A DNA stretch of 64,000 nucleotides from an uncultured Victivallaceae bacterium (GTDB lineage: Bacteria > Verrucomicrobiota > Lentisphaeria > Victivallales > Victivallaceae): assembly GCA_944392655.1 (NCBI GenBank), contig CALXXL010000005.1:1-64000 (forward strand). The letters run 5' to 3'. Each line of letters starts with the position of its first letter. Position 1 is the first letter of the stretch. Shown piece by piece: positions 54,038 through 63,923 of the stretch. The notes beneath the pieces are model-generated. The model did no database searches. It worked only from the letters and a program-made list of their open reading frames with translations, and was not told where the DNA came from. Position numbers and translations under genes: made by a program.

Positions 54038-54065
54038 TTGACAACTGGATAAATATTATAATAAT
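54038..54065 (+). promoter_or_regulatory. Candidate promoter of cstA
   Basis: TTGACA (54038-54043) and AATAAT (54060-54065), 16-bp spacer, 24 bp before the ATG. The rest of the 53829-54088 gap is AT-rich with no other feature. Confidence 0.5.
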
Positions 54066-54088
54066 CTTTTTCAAAACGGAGATGGAAA

Positions 54089-55576
54089 ATGCTTAGTTTC
54101 ATATTTGGTATCCTGCTTCTGGTGGCCGGATATCATTACTACGGCGGAATCATTGAACGGATTCTGGAACCGGACGACCGCGAAACACCGGCAAAAAAGT
54201 GCGCCGACGGGGTGGATTATGTTGTCCTGCCGCACTGGAAAAACATGCTTATTCAACTGCTGAATATCGCCGGCATCGGCCCGGTTATAGGGGTGATACT
54301 CGGGATCAGATTCGGCGCTATTGTATTTCTTATCATACCTTTAGGTAATATTATCGGCGGGGCGACTCATGACTTTATTGCCGGAATGATGTCGTTGCGT
54401 AAAAACGGCGCCAATCTGCCTGAGCTTATACGCGGAAATCTGGGGGAATGCTATTACTGGCTGTTCTCGATTTTCATGACCGTGCTGCTGTTGCTGGTGG
54501 TGGCGGTGTTCATCAACGTTCCGGCGCAGCTTTTCGGCGGAATGCTGAACGATCCATCCTGGTTCTGGTATGCGGTGGTGATTATCTTTATATATTATAT
54601 CGCCGCGACACTTTTCCCGGTGGACAAGATTATCGGCAAAATTTATCCGCTTTTCGGCCTGATGCTGCTGTTGGGCACTATCGCCATCTTCGGCGCGATT
54701 ATATTTGAATGCGACATGGTTCCGGATGCCAATCTGCTCAGCGAATCGCTCGCTTTCAAGGAAAATATGTGGACCGCAGCTAATAATAAACCGGTTATCC
54801 CGCTGCTTTTTGTAACTATTGCATGCGGAATTATCTCCGGATTTCACGCTACCCAGTCGCCGATTATCGCCCGCACCATGGAAACAGAACGGCAGGCGCG
54901 CAGTTCATTTTACGGTATGATGGTGGTTGAAGGGCTGATCGCAATGATCTGGGCCGCGGCCGGTATGGCGATTTACAATCTTTTCCCGGAACTTATGACC
55001 GCAAATCCCAACAATGTGCTGGTCAAAATAACCACCCATTTCCTCGGTTCCGGATGGGGCGGCGTTACAGTTATCGCCGTGATAATTCTGGCAGTTACTT
55101 CAGGAGATACCGCTATGCGCAGTCTGCGGCTCAGTCTGGCAGAGATTTTTAAACTCGACCAGAAGAGCTTCTTCAACCGCATGATTATTGTTATTCCTCT
55201 GATTGTTATCGTTGTCGGGCTGCTTTTATGGAGCAACAAGGACGCCAATTCGTTCAATCAATTGTGGAACTATTTCTCATGGGCAAATCAGGTGCTGGCC
55301 GCATCCACTTTGATGGCGGCTACTGTATGGCTGATGCGCCGTAAGAAAAACGGTCTGGTAGCGTGGATCCCGGGGATATTTATGACCTTTATCGTCGTAT
55401 GTTACATCCTGTGGATATCCAAGGAACATGGCGGTCCGCTCGGTTTCGGTATGGAGCTGCATGACGCATACTGGACGGCAGGAGCCATTACCGCAGTTAT
55501 CGCTGTTGCAGTGTGGGTGCGCGGGCTGTTCCTGCGCCGCCGGGAAAATTCAATTCCACAGGCCGACGGAAATTAA
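54089..55576 (+). CDS. cstA: CstA family peptide/pyruvate transporter
   Basis: The 495-aa protein has about 14 hydrophobic segments and CstA family segments: the short N-terminal FIFGILLLVAGYHYYGGIIE, DGVDYVVLPHWKN, NIAGIGPVIGVILGIRFG, GATHDFIAGMMSLR and FHATQSPIIART. CstA proteins import peptides or pyruvate during carbon limitation. It is shorter than the 700-aa E. coli protein, as in many anaerobes. GGAG precedes the ATG. Confidence 0.88.
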   Translation: MLSFIFGILLLVAGYHYYGGIIERILEPDDRETPAKKCADGVDYVVLPHWKNMLIQLLNIAGIGPVIGVILGIRFGAIVFLIIPLGNIIGGATHDFIAGMMSLRKNGANLPELIRGNLGECYYWLFSIFMTVLLLLVVAVFINVPAQLFGGMLNDPSWFWYAVVIIFIYYIAATLFPVDKIIGKIYPLFGLMLLLGTIAIFGAIIFECDMVPDANLLSESLAFKENMWTAANNKPVIPLLFVTIACGIISGFHATQSPIIARTMETERQARSSFYGMMVVEGLIAMIWAAAGMAIYNLFPELMTANPNNVLVKITTHFLGSGWGGVTVIAVIILAVTSGDTAMRSLRLSLAEIFKLDQKSFFNRMIIVIPLIVIVVGLLLWSNKDANSFNQLWNYFSWANQVLAASTLMAATVWLMRRKKNGLVAWIPGIFMTFIVVCYILWISKEHGGPLGFGMELHDAYWTAGAITAVIAVAVWVRGLFLRRRENSIPQADGN

Positions 55577-55590
55577 TCAACGGCAAATAA

Positions 55591-55631
55591 AAAACCGCTG
55601 TCCGGGAATCAATCCTGACAGCGGTTTTTTT
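55591..55631. terminator. Bidirectional terminator
   Basis: AAAACCGCTGTC / GACAGCGGTTTT with T runs on both strands, between convergent cstA and dnaA. Confidence 0.9.
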
Positions 55632-55663
55632 ATATCGCAAATCCGCAGTTTAAATAAACTGAT

Positions 55664-57085
55664 CTATTTCTTCTGCTTCAACTGCCGTTCCAGAAGTTGT
55701 ACTGAGTGACGCAGCGATTCGCTGGTTTTGCAGAGCTCAGGAATCTTCTTCATCGCATTCATCACAGTGGCATGATTTTTGCCGAATGCCGCACCGATCT
55801 CCGGAAATGAGCCGCCGGTCAGAGTACGGCACAGATACATCGCCACCATACGCGGTTCGGCAATGTTGCGCGGACGGCGGTTGGAGAGAATGTCGCTGAT
55901 GCGCAGCCCGAAGTGGGCGGCAACTTTGGACTGAATCTCTTCAAAGGAGACGGATTTTGCACTGTTTTCGTCTTCAAGCAGTTCATGCAGAACAGTTTCA
56001 GCAAACGGAACCGTTATCCGGTTGCCCGTGGCCGAGGCCGAGCATACCACCCGCAGCAGCGCACCTTTGAGCCGGCGGACACTGCTCGAAATATTGACCG
56101 CCAGAAAATCAAGCACTTCCGGATCAATCTTTGAACACATGTATTCATCCGCCGTCTGCCGCAGAATAGCCAGGCGTATCTCATAACCCGGAGGCGTTAT
56201 CTCCGTAGTCACGCCCGATTCAAAACGGGAGATCAGGCGTTTTTCCAACCCCTGAATTTCACACGGCTGTTTGTCACTGGTCAGAATAATCTGTTTGTTC
56301 TGACGGTATAAGTCGTTGAACGTGTTGAAGAACTGCTCCTGCAGCTGCTCTTTGTTGGCCAATGCGTGAACGTCATCTACCAGAAGCGCATCAATATCCC
56401 GCAGTGAAGAGCGGAATTTGCTGTATTTTTCCCTTTGATGGAGCGAGTCGACAAAATCATTCAATATCTCTTCGCACGAGGCGTAGCGCACCCGCATGTC
56501 AGGGTTCAACGCCAGCATCTCGTTGCGTACCGCCTGAATAAGATGGGTCTTCCCAATTCCGGTGTCGCCGTAAATATAGAGCGGATTGTAACTGCCGGGC
56601 GAATGTGCCACCATCTCCGCCGCGGCAAAGGCGTAGCGGTTCTCTTCCCCGACCACAAAATTGTCAAATGTATGACGGACTACTCCATGATGGATTGTCG
56701 CCGGACGGGAGGTGCGGGCAGTGCGCTGCTGGATCGCTACTTGAAGCGGAACAGGTTCATCCCCAACGACTTCAGCCTTCGGCTCCGGTTTGGCGGCAGG
56801 CGGTTCTTCCTTTACATGAACCGGTTCAAAACCGGTGCGGAGAGAGAAGGTGTAACTGTTGCCGTCAATATCATTCAGCGCCTTGCTGAGTATATCTCCA
56901 AAATTGTTGGTGAACCAGTCGGCGAAAAATTCATCGGATACTCCGAGGATAATATCACTGCCATCCATATCCACTATAACTATATTATCAAACCACTGCG
57001 CCATCGTATCTTTATGCAGAATATGACGCAGTTTGGCCTTGGCGGCCTGCCATATCTCCGCCGCCCGGCTCTTGTCCGATGTCAT
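55664..57085 (-). CDS. dnaA: Chromosomal replication initiator DnaA
   Basis: The 473-aa protein has domain I (about 1-85), a short linker, the AAA+ domain with Walker A GDTGIGKT (173-180) and Walker B LLVDDVHAL, and a C-terminal DNA-binding domain (GLRISDILSNRRPRNIAEPR, RMVAMYLCRTLTGGSFPEIG, FGKNHATVMNA). It binds DnaA boxes and opens the origin. Neither dnaN, recF, gyrB nor rpmH adjoins it. AGAGAGG precedes the start. Confidence 0.95.
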   Translation of the reverse strand: MTSDKSRAAEIWQAAKAKLRHILHKDTMAQWFDNIVIVDMDGSDIILGVSDEFFADWFTNNFGDILSKALNDIDGNSYTFSLRTGFEPVHVKEEPPAAKPEPKAEVVGDEPVPLQVAIQQRTARTSRPATIHHGVVRHTFDNFVVGEENRYAFAAAEMVAHSPGSYNPLYIYGDTGIGKTHLIQAVRNEMLALNPDMRVRYASCEEILNDFVDSLHQREKYSKFRSSLRDIDALLVDDVHALANKEQLQEQFFNTFNDLYRQNKQIILTSDKQPCEIQGLEKRLISRFESGVTTEITPPGYEIRLAILRQTADEYMCSKIDPEVLDFLAVNISSSVRRLKGALLRVVCSASATGNRITVPFAETVLHELLEDENSAKSVSFEEIQSKVAAHFGLRISDILSNRRPRNIAEPRMVAMYLCRTLTGGSFPEIGAAFGKNHATVMNAMKKIPELCKTSESLRHSVQLLERQLKQKK

Positions 57086-57563
57086 TTAAACCGCCTCTCT
57101 CTTTCCTTTTTTCACCAACCAACCAATTCAATTTCAAGCCCGACAATAATTATTACGACGTCTTGCCGGCCTCATGCCGCGTTCTGCCGCCATCATGCCG
57201 GCGCTTTTTGACGCATCCGGAAGAATTTTATTAAGTTTTTTGTTAATGCCGGATGCAGCTCTGCCTCTTATGCTGTCATACCGGTTGCATTAAAAACAAC
57301 TATCCAAAATATTCCCCGTATCACTCCCGGAAAATAACCGGCGGCATTCCATATTCATTAAAAAAGAATGCCCGGATTTTGATCCGGGATGATATAAGCA
57401 GTCTTTACTATCCTGGCTCCGCGATTCATGGAAAATGAACCACAGAGCGGTAAACGGAATAATATAACCGCTTTTTTATCCATACCCAAGGTTGTCTGTT
57501 AAAAAATTGTCAACCTTTTTCCGCCCGGCACGAACACCGGAACCTTTGCAACAGAGTTATTAC

Positions 57564-57681
57564 CCCCAGCCAGAGCTTTCCCCCAACCGGAACTTCGCAC
57601 CAGAAACATCATCCCCAGCCAGAGCTTTCCCCCAACCGGAACTTCGCACCAGAAACATCACCCCCAGCCAGAGCTTTCACG
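57564..57681. repeat. 49-bp tandem repeat, 2.4 copies
   Basis: Two complete 49-bp units (57564-57612, 57613-57661), differing at one or two positions, plus 20 bp of a third. The unit contains CCAGCCAGAGCTTTC and CCAACCGGAACTTCGC. No spacers, so it is a minisatellite and not CRISPR. Confidence 0.9.
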
Positions 57682-58017
57682 CCAGGCTGATAGCGGCCAC
57701 CCTGTCGGAATTTCCGCACCGGAGTGATACGGAAATTATACCGTAAGGCCTTTCCAGATAGGTTTTCTTTACTGCTGAAACCGCTCTTGTTATCAATAAT
57801 ATTAACAGGAGGCTAAACGCCATCTCCACCGGAGCAGGGCTGTAATGACCTTACTGGCAACACATTGGCCGGAATAACCTCAATTCCCCCGGCGGCAATG
57901 CATTTTTTGACCTCATAACCACCCGCAACAGATAAAACATGAAGCGGTTGTTTCCGCAAAAGTCTTAACTCTCTGCAAATAAGCTCAAATAACAGAACTT
58001 ATGAAAATTCAGAAAAG

Positions 58018-58039
58018 TTATTAACAACTTATTAACAAC
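58018..58039. repeat. Tandem 11-mers resembling DnaA boxes
   Basis: TTATTAACAAC occurs twice head to tail. TTATTAACA differs from the DnaA box TTATNCACA at one position. In-phase 11-bp spacing would put both sites on one helix face. Confidence 0.45.
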
Positions 58040-58349
58040 CTCGCCCGGCTCTGCCGGACGGACAACGTTCTCAATTTACAGCCGATTGTCAAGAATGCAA
58101 TAGAAAAAAGTGTAAAAAACAGAATAAATAATGGAAAAATTTTTATGATTATTGATGCTTAACAAAGTAGTGCAAAAATAAAAAATCAGACGCTAGCACA
58201 ATACCATGCAGTTACACAATTGCCAACTTTTATAACTCTGTTTGATTGCGCAACCGGGAGATAAAAAAAGAAAAAACAATAACCATATTTGCAAAAAAAT
58301 AATTATCTTTTACATTAATGTTGAAGCAAAACAGTTGGAAAGTGATGTT

Positions 58350-59570
58350 ATGAAAAGAAAACGCCGACTATTTATAACCGATTATGCGCTTACTCCGTAT
58401 AAAAGAATAGAGAGCTGCGGCATCCTTTGTGAAAATGACCGGATTATCGCTATCGGCGGAGTCTCCGGTTTTTCCCTCGACGAACCGGAACTGGAGGTAT
58501 ATGAGATAAAAAATGCGTACGCTACCCCGGGATTCGTCGACTCGCATATTCACGGAGCTCGCGGTTTCGACGCATCAACGCCGCTTGAGAATGATGCAAC
58601 GATTAACGATATGAGCCTGTGTCTGGCCGGACGCGGCGTGACCAGCTTCGTGCCTACCATTGTCGCCGCTGAACCGGATGTGATGATTAAAAATCTCGCC
58701 GATCTCGCCGCAATTATGGCAACTCCATGCTCCGGCGCCGAGGCGGTGGGGATTCATATCGAAGGACCGTTTATCAATCCAAGACGGCTCGGTTCCCAGG
58801 TCTACTCCTGCCCCATCGATCTCGGTTTCATGCGCGAAATGCTCGCCGCTGGAAACGGACTCGTTAAACGCATGACCTTCGCCCCAGAACTGCCCGGCGC
58901 TCTCGACCTTATAGAGGTGCTGGTTACCGCAGGAGTCAGCCCCTCCATGGGACACTCCGAGGCCGATGAACGCGAAACTTTGAAGGCAATCGACGCCGGC
59001 GCAAGATGCTGTACCCATTTGTTTAACGCCATGGCTTCGCTTAAACAACGCGAAATATCTCTCATCTCGGTGGCGCTGACCGACAACCGCGTCGCAACAG
59101 AGCTGATTATCGATGGCAGGCATATCCATCCCAGAATGATCGACCTTACCTGCCGGTGCAAACCTCTCGACAAGGTTATCGCAATCAGCAATGCAACCAT
59201 GGCCGCAGGGCAGCCAAACGGCAAGTACCATATCGGCGGAACCAATATCAGAGTCGAAAACGGGTTCTCCCATACGCTTGACGGCGTCCTCGCAGGAACC
59301 ACTACTTTGCTGGATACCGGTTGGCATTCGTTTATGTCTTATGCCGGAACTTCGGAGATGGACGCGGCCCGAACGGTAACCGTTAATCCGGCACGTTCTC
59401 TCGCACTCTTCGACCGCGGTGAACTCGCTCCGCGGATGCAGGCTGATATCGCTGTTTTCGACCGGATTACCAACCGGCCGCTGATGACAATATGCCGGGG
59501 GAATCTCGTTTTCAGCGAGAAGAATTTTAAAGTTAAAGCGGCTCAGGAAAGTGCAGATAATGAAGATTGA
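58350..59570 (+). CDS. nagA: N-acetylglucosamine-6-phosphate deacetylase
   Basis: The 406-aa amidohydrolase has the metal motif DSHIHGARGFD (His66, His68), GIHIEGPFINP, MGHSEADERE, THLFNAM and the substrate segment IIDGRHIHP. It removes acetate from GlcNAc-6-phosphate in amino-sugar catabolism and murein recycling. The long upstream frame starting TTG at 58242 is rejected: ATG 58350 has GGAAAG upstream and aligns with the family start. Overlaps the next gene by 11 bp. No nagB nearby. Confidence 0.92.
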   Translation: MKRKRRLFITDYALTPYKRIESCGILCENDRIIAIGGVSGFSLDEPELEVYEIKNAYATPGFVDSHIHGARGFDASTPLENDATINDMSLCLAGRGVTSFVPTIVAAEPDVMIKNLADLAAIMATPCSGAEAVGIHIEGPFINPRRLGSQVYSCPIDLGFMREMLAAGNGLVKRMTFAPELPGALDLIEVLVTAGVSPSMGHSEADERETLKAIDAGARCCTHLFNAMASLKQREISLISVALTDNRVATELIIDGRHIHPRMIDLTCRCKPLDKVIAISNATMAAGQPNGKYHIGGTNIRVENGFSHTLDGVLAGTTTLLDTGWHSFMSYAGTSEMDAARTVTVNPARSLALFDRGELAPRMQADIAVFDRITNRPLMTICRGNLVFSEKNFKVKAAQESADNED

Positions 59571-60402
59571 AGAATATAAACTGCTCGACAGCGGAATGTG
59601 CCGTAAACTCGAGCAGGTCGGACCGTTCCGGATTATAAGACCGGCATTGAACGCTTTCTGGCAGCCGCAGCTGCCGGAAAAAGAGTGGCTCCGCGCCGAT
59701 GCAGTTCTCACCAGAGACAGCCGCGGCAACGGACACTGGGAGTTTAAAAGAGAACTCCCGGAAAAGTGGCAGGTGAGATACGCCGGATTCAACCTCGCGG
59801 TCAAGGCAACCGCTTTCGGACATCTCGGATTCTTTGCCGAACAGTACCGCAACTGGAAAAGTTTTGAAACTGGTATCGCAAGCATGGGAAAAGAGGTGAG
59901 GGCGCTTAATCTGTTCGCTTACTCCGGTATCGGCTCCATGGCTATGGCCAGAGGCGGCGCAATGGTTACTCACCTGGACGCCGCAAGAGGTATGGTGGAG
60001 TGGGCTCAGGAAAACCTCTCTCTCAATCCGGATATACCGGCAAATATACGGTGGATCGTTGACGACGTGACCAAGTTTTGCCAGAGAGAGGTGCGTCGGG
60101 GATCCAAATATCAGCTCATCGCCATGGACCCGCCAACCTTCGGCCGCGGCAGCAAAGCCCAGGTGTGGAAGATCGAGGACGATCTGGTCAACCTCCTGAA
60201 GCTGTGCCGCCAGATGACCGACGACAATAAGCCATTCCGGATGGTTTTGAGTTCGCACTCCCCGGGATTCTCGGTGCGGGTGTTAAGCAATATGATTGAA
60301 GATGTTTTCGGCCGCGGAAATACCGAAGGCGAGGAGATGACTGTGATGGACTCCACCGGAAGATGGCTGCCGGCCGGAGTCACCGTCAGTTATTCACGAT
60401 GA
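59560..60402 (+). CDS. Class I SAM-dependent methyltransferase, RlmI/RlmK-related
   Basis: The 280-aa protein has an N-terminal region, then VRALNLFAYSGIGSMAMARGG (SAM motif I), THLDAARGMVEWAQENL and IAMDPPTFGRG, the DPP(T/S)FG motif of the COG1092-type rRNA methyltransferases, though it is shorter and lacks the PUA domain. Probably a 23S rRNA cytosine/guanine methyltransferase relative; target unknown. ATG 59560 has AGGAAAG 8 bp upstream; the GTG at 59551 is less likely. Confidence 0.8.
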   Translation: MKIEEYKLLDSGMCRKLEQVGPFRIIRPALNAFWQPQLPEKEWLRADAVLTRDSRGNGHWEFKRELPEKWQVRYAGFNLAVKATAFGHLGFFAEQYRNWKSFETGIASMGKEVRALNLFAYSGIGSMAMARGGAMVTHLDAARGMVEWAQENLSLNPDIPANIRWIVDDVTKFCQREVRRGSKYQLIAMDPPTFGRGSKAQVWKIEDDLVNLLKLCRQMTDDNKPFRMVLSSHSPGFSVRVLSNMIEDVFGRGNTEGEEMTVMDSTGRWLPAGVTVSYSR

Positions 60403-60435
60403 CATCAACAGAACTATATCTATGGAGAGAATATT

Positions 60436-61635
60436 ATGAAAAGATTTTTCGCAATAATTACCGCTCTGGTTATGCTCGCCGGTATCGCCGTTGCCGGTCC
60501 AATCGATTTCGAATTCGAAAGCTCGTATGACGGCTCTCAACAGCCGGCTGCCGGATTTGTGCCGGATGACCTGGAACAGAACCCCGCTCCACGCCCGCTG
60601 CTCGTTGTGGCGCACTTTATGGGCGGCGACCGCTATACCGCTCAGAAACAGGGGTATTACGAAGAGGCTGCTAAACGCGGATGGCTCGTAGTTTCTCCCG
60701 AACTGCACGGGAAAAATTCCAAGGGCGGCAAAATAAGCTGCGCATCGCTCGAGGCTCAGCACGATATCCTTGACTCTATCGCCTATATGAGAAAAAATTA
60801 TCCCGTCGATACACGGCGCATATATATCGCAGGAAGATCCATGGGCGGCATGATGACCCAGATCATGATCGCTAAATATCCCGACCTCTTCGCCGCAGGT
60901 GTCGCCGGGCAGGGATGCAGCGATATTACCAGACTAGACGAATTCAGCGCCGCTGTAGCCAAAGCCATCCCGCAGGAGTGCGGCGACGATCCTTTCGAAT
61001 ATCAGAGAAGATCATCCATATATTACGCCAGAAACTTCGCATACGCTCCACTCATTATCTGGCACGGTACCAACGACGGACTCGTCGATGCGGCTCAGTC
61101 CAAACGGCTCTATGACGCGATCGTCTCATATCAGCCGTACGCGATACCGGTCTTCTGGCTTCCCAACGGCTCGCACCTCGAGGAGAATTATATGCCGGAA
61201 TGGATATGCGATCAGCTCGAAAATTACCGCACCAGCTGCGACTGGCCGGATATGCCGTTCAGATGGTTCCCCGAACTCGACCTTATTACCGATGAATCAA
61301 AGGCGTTCTTTTATCTCGATGTCAAACTCGCCGACGAAAACCGCTTCGGCACAATTAAAACATCTCTCGCCCCAAAAGAAGGAGAATTCGACCGCTCTAT
61401 GATTATGGCCGGATGCAACAGCGAAGAGATGAAACCTGTGGTTATGACGATCAACGTCAGTAACATCGCCGAAGTAACCGTCAACTTCGATAATATGCCC
61501 GAACCTCTCCGCCCCGCCGAAGTTATTCTGGTGGCGGATAAGGATTCCCAGGTCGCTCTTTATCGCGTTATCAACGGCAGCAAAGAACCTATGCCGGCTG
61601 AACGCATAACACGCACCGCACCAATGAATGATTGA
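60436..61635 (+). CDS. Secreted alpha/beta hydrolase (esterase/depolymerase-like)
   Basis: The 399-aa protein has a signal peptide (about 1-20, cleavage after AVA) and an alpha/beta hydrolase domain with the nucleophile elbow GRSMGG (Ser135), PLIIWHGTNDGLV giving the acid and WLPNGSHLEE the likely catalytic His. It resembles prolyl-oligopeptidase or polyhydroxybutyrate-depolymerase-type esterases. The C-terminal 120 residues are a separate beta-rich domain. Acts outside the cytoplasm; substrate unknown. Confidence 0.75.
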   Translation: MKRFFAIITALVMLAGIAVAGPIDFEFESSYDGSQQPAAGFVPDDLEQNPAPRPLLVVAHFMGGDRYTAQKQGYYEEAAKRGWLVVSPELHGKNSKGGKISCASLEAQHDILDSIAYMRKNYPVDTRRIYIAGRSMGGMMTQIMIAKYPDLFAAGVAGQGCSDITRLDEFSAAVAKAIPQECGDDPFEYQRRSSIYYARNFAYAPLIIWHGTNDGLVDAAQSKRLYDAIVSYQPYAIPVFWLPNGSHLEENYMPEWICDQLENYRTSCDWPDMPFRWFPELDLITDESKAFFYLDVKLADENRFGTIKTSLAPKEGEFDRSMIMAGCNSEEMKPVVMTINVSNIAEVTVNFDNMPEPLRPAEVILVADKDSQVALYRVINGSKEPMPAERITRTAPMND

Positions 61636-61686
61636 CCGGATAATAAATAAATATATTTTTTGACGTTATTTAGAAGTCAGACGGAC

Positions 61687-61716
61687 TTGAAAAAAATCGG
61701 TTTTGCCTTATATTAT
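61687..61716 (+). promoter_or_regulatory. Candidate promoter of tig
   Basis: TTGAAA (61687-61692) and TATTAT (61711-61716) with an 18-bp spacer, 76 bp before the tig ATG. Confidence 0.4.
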
Positions 61717-61791
61717 TTATTTACTGTTTGAAAATGGTTCATAAGTTGATTTAATTATAAGGCAACAGGTTGGAAAGGATTTTACAAGACC

Positions 61792-63093
61792 ATGGCTGTG
61801 AAAGAGTTGAAAATGGAGGTCCGCAACAGCGGCGCTACTTTTAAGGAATTCGCTTTCTCCGTTAGCGCGGATGAACTTAAACAGGTGACCAACAGCGTCG
61901 CCGCTGAACTGGCTAACTACGTCTCCATCCCCGGGTTCCGCAAGGGCAAGGCTCCCGCGGCAATGGTGATCAAAAAATATAACAGCGACGTTAAGAACGA
62001 AGTGATGCGCAAACTCATCGCTCTCGCTTTCTCCCAGATCGAAGCGGATAAGAACCTCGATATCCTTAACTGCTCCCTCGCGGAACCACCGCAGGAGTTC
62101 GAACTCGATAAGGATTTCCAGTTCGTCCTTAAAGCACAGATCGCTCCGGAAATTTCCCTCCCGGATTATAAGGAAATCAAGGTAGACGTCGCCGCTGCCG
62201 CCGTTACCGACGAAGAGGTCAACGAAAAGGTCGAATATTACCGCAATATGTACGGTACTTACGCCGAAGTCGAAGGCCCAGCCGTCGCCGACGATATGCT
62301 CAAGGTTTCATATACCTCCGACTTCGTTCTGCCGGAAAATCCGCCCCAGGGCCTCGCAAGAACCGTCGCCAGCGATGATAACTATCTCTGGCTTAATGAA
62401 CCCGAACTTATCCCCGGATCCATTAAGGCGCTTACCGGCGCGGAAGTCGGCAAGGAGTACTCCTTCGCCGCTGAATTCCCCGCTGACTGGCGCGACGCTG
62501 ACCTCGCCGGAAAAACCGTTAACTACAACGTTAAAGTTCACGGCATCCAGCGCCGCAGCCCAGTCAGCGAAGAGGAACTCTGCAAGAGAATGCAGGCCGA
62601 AAATATGGACGCCCTTAAGGATATGTTCCGCACCGTAAGCCTCAGAGAGGCCGAAAGCAAACGCCATAACGAAATCGTCGAAAAGGTTTATAACGAACTC
62701 GACAGCAAGGTTCCGGAATTCGAACTCCCCGAAGAGATCCTCGAAGGCGAAACCGATAAGGAGCTCCGCCAGTTAATCAATCAGACCGTTAAGAGCGAAG
62801 CCGACGCTGAAGAGTTCAAAAAGGATATGGAAAATCATCGTGCCAAGGCTAAAGAACTCGCCAAAATTAAACTGCGCAAGATGCTTATCCTCCGCAATAT
62901 TGCCAAACTCGAAGATATCAGCGTGGCTAACGAAGAACTCGAAGCCCAGATCTCTGTCATGAGCCGCTACTACGGCTACAAGGAAGATGAATTCAAACGC
63001 ATGATCGAACAGAACGGCTCACTCGAAGATTTGCGCGGCGATATGCTGATGAGCAAAGTCCTCGATAAACTCGCCCAGTATGCCGATAAGTAA
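61792..63093 (+). CDS. tig: Trigger factor
   Basis: The 433-aa ribosome-associated chaperone has the N-terminal ribosome-binding signature VSIPGFRKGKAP, a central region resembling the FKBP-type prolyl isomerase position (about 150-245) and a long helical C-domain with MSRYYGYKEDEFKRMI. It protects nascent chains and lies upstream of clpP-clpX, the classic order. Codons are C-rich, as expected for a strongly expressed gene here. Confidence 0.93.
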   Translation: MAVKELKMEVRNSGATFKEFAFSVSADELKQVTNSVAAELANYVSIPGFRKGKAPAAMVIKKYNSDVKNEVMRKLIALAFSQIEADKNLDILNCSLAEPPQEFELDKDFQFVLKAQIAPEISLPDYKEIKVDVAAAAVTDEEVNEKVEYYRNMYGTYAEVEGPAVADDMLKVSYTSDFVLPENPPQGLARTVASDDNYLWLNEPELIPGSIKALTGAEVGKEYSFAAEFPADWRDADLAGKTVNYNVKVHGIQRRSPVSEEELCKRMQAENMDALKDMFRTVSLREAESKRHNEIVEKVYNELDSKVPEFELPEEILEGETDKELRQLINQTVKSEADAEEFKKDMENHRAKAKELAKIKLRKMLILRNIAKLEDISVANEELEAQISVMSRYYGYKEDEFKRMIEQNGSLEDLRGDMLMSKVLDKLAQYADK

Positions 63094-63157
63094 TTACTCC
63101 GCTCAGGCGGTCTGCCGCGCTTAAGCGGCGGTTGTAAGAAAATTGTATATCCAGAAT

Positions 63158-63191
63158 AACAGAGCCGCCCACTCAAAAGGACGGCTCTGTT
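63158..63191 (+). terminator. Hairpin between tig and clpP
   Basis: AACAGAGCCG / CGGCTCTGTT with a 14-nt loop. No T run follows, so it may be a processing or partial termination site rather than a full terminator. Confidence 0.45.
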
Positions 63192-63314
63192 GCGCTGTAA
63201 ACTGTATGGCGGATGACAATAATAACACGCCAATACTATCCCCCAGGAAAAAATACCCGGGTTGACAGATCATATCAGTTTACAGGTGCGGAATAATAGC
63301 TAAGGAGTTGGAAT

Positions 63315-63914
63315 ATGAAAACAAAAAATGTACTCGTGCCAATGGTTGTGGAACAGACCGGAACCGGAGAACGCGGATATGATATATATTCAAGACTGCT
63401 GAAGGACAGAATCGTCCTCCTCGGTACACCGATCGATGACGACGTGGCAAATCTGATTGTCGCCCAGCTGCTCTTCCTGCAGGCAGAAGACCCCAAAAAG
63501 GATATCGATCTCTATATCAACAGCCCCGGTGGATCATGCACCGCAGGACTCGCTATCTACGATACCATCCAGTCCCTTTCATGCGACGTTAAAACATACT
63601 GCATCGGACAGTGCGCCAGCATGGGCGCAGTTCTGCTCTGCGCCGGCGCTGAAGGCAAAAGATACGCCCTGCCTAACTCCAGAATCATGATCCATCAGCC
63701 ATGGGGAGGCGCTCAGGGTACCGCCGCCGATATCGATATTCAGGCTAAGGAAATTCTGCGCCTGCGCTCAATGCTTAACAAAATTATCGCCACTCATACC
63801 AAACAGTCGCTTAAGAAAATCGAACGCGATACCGAACGCGACTTCTTCCTCTCCGCCGATGAGGCCAAGGCTTATGGCCTCGTTGACCATGTGGTGGAAT
63901 CCAAAAGAAAGTAA
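63315..63914 (+). CDS. clpP: ATP-dependent Clp protease proteolytic subunit
   Basis: The 199-aa serine protease has the catalytic Ser102 ([11 protein letters not shown]), His127 ([10 protein letters not shown]) and a later Asp in the [10 protein letters not shown] region, with [10 protein letters not shown] forming the oxyanion region. It forms a tetradecameric chamber that degrades proteins fed by ClpX or ClpA. TAAGGAG lies 8 bp before the ATG. clpX starts 9 bp downstream. Confidence 0.95.
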   Translation: MKTKNVLVPMVVEQTGTGERGYDIYSRLLKDRIVLLGTPIDDDVANLIVAQLLFLQAEDPKKDIDLYINSPGGSCTAGLAIYDTIQSLSCDVKTYCIGQCASMGAVLLCAGAEGKRYALPNSRIMIHQPWGGAQGTAADIDIQAKEILRLRSMLNKIIATHTKQSLKKIERDTERDFFLSADEAKAYGLVDHVVESKRK

Positions 63915-63923
63915 AATACTTTT

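Larger units (their letters stand above)
57086..58349. other. 1.26-kb noncoding region upstream of dnaA
   Basis: This divergent gap holds hairpins (57213-57256 GCATCCGG/CCGGATGC; 57371-57388 CCCGGAT/ATCCGGG), a 49-bp tandem repeat, one DnaA-box-like TTATCCATA (57476-57484) and a tandem TTATTAACAAC pair (58018-58039), then very AT-rich sequence to 58349. An 84-codon frame at 57492-57746 merely reads through the repeats and is not called. It may be a DnaA-binding or autoregulatory region; evidence for a replication origin is weak. Confidence 0.5.

Noticed and set aside
57564-57681. CRISPR array
   Set aside because: Units are directly adjacent with no spacers and only 2.4 copies exist; no cas genes are present.
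57492-57746. 84-codon frame with repeated proline-rich peptide
   Set aside because: It simply reads through the 49-bp tandem repeat, has no good ribosome site and no coding-like composition outside the repeat.
57086-58349. Definite oriC
   Set aside because: Only imperfect DnaA-box-like sites are seen, the usual origin neighbours are missing, and the skew polarity argues against it.
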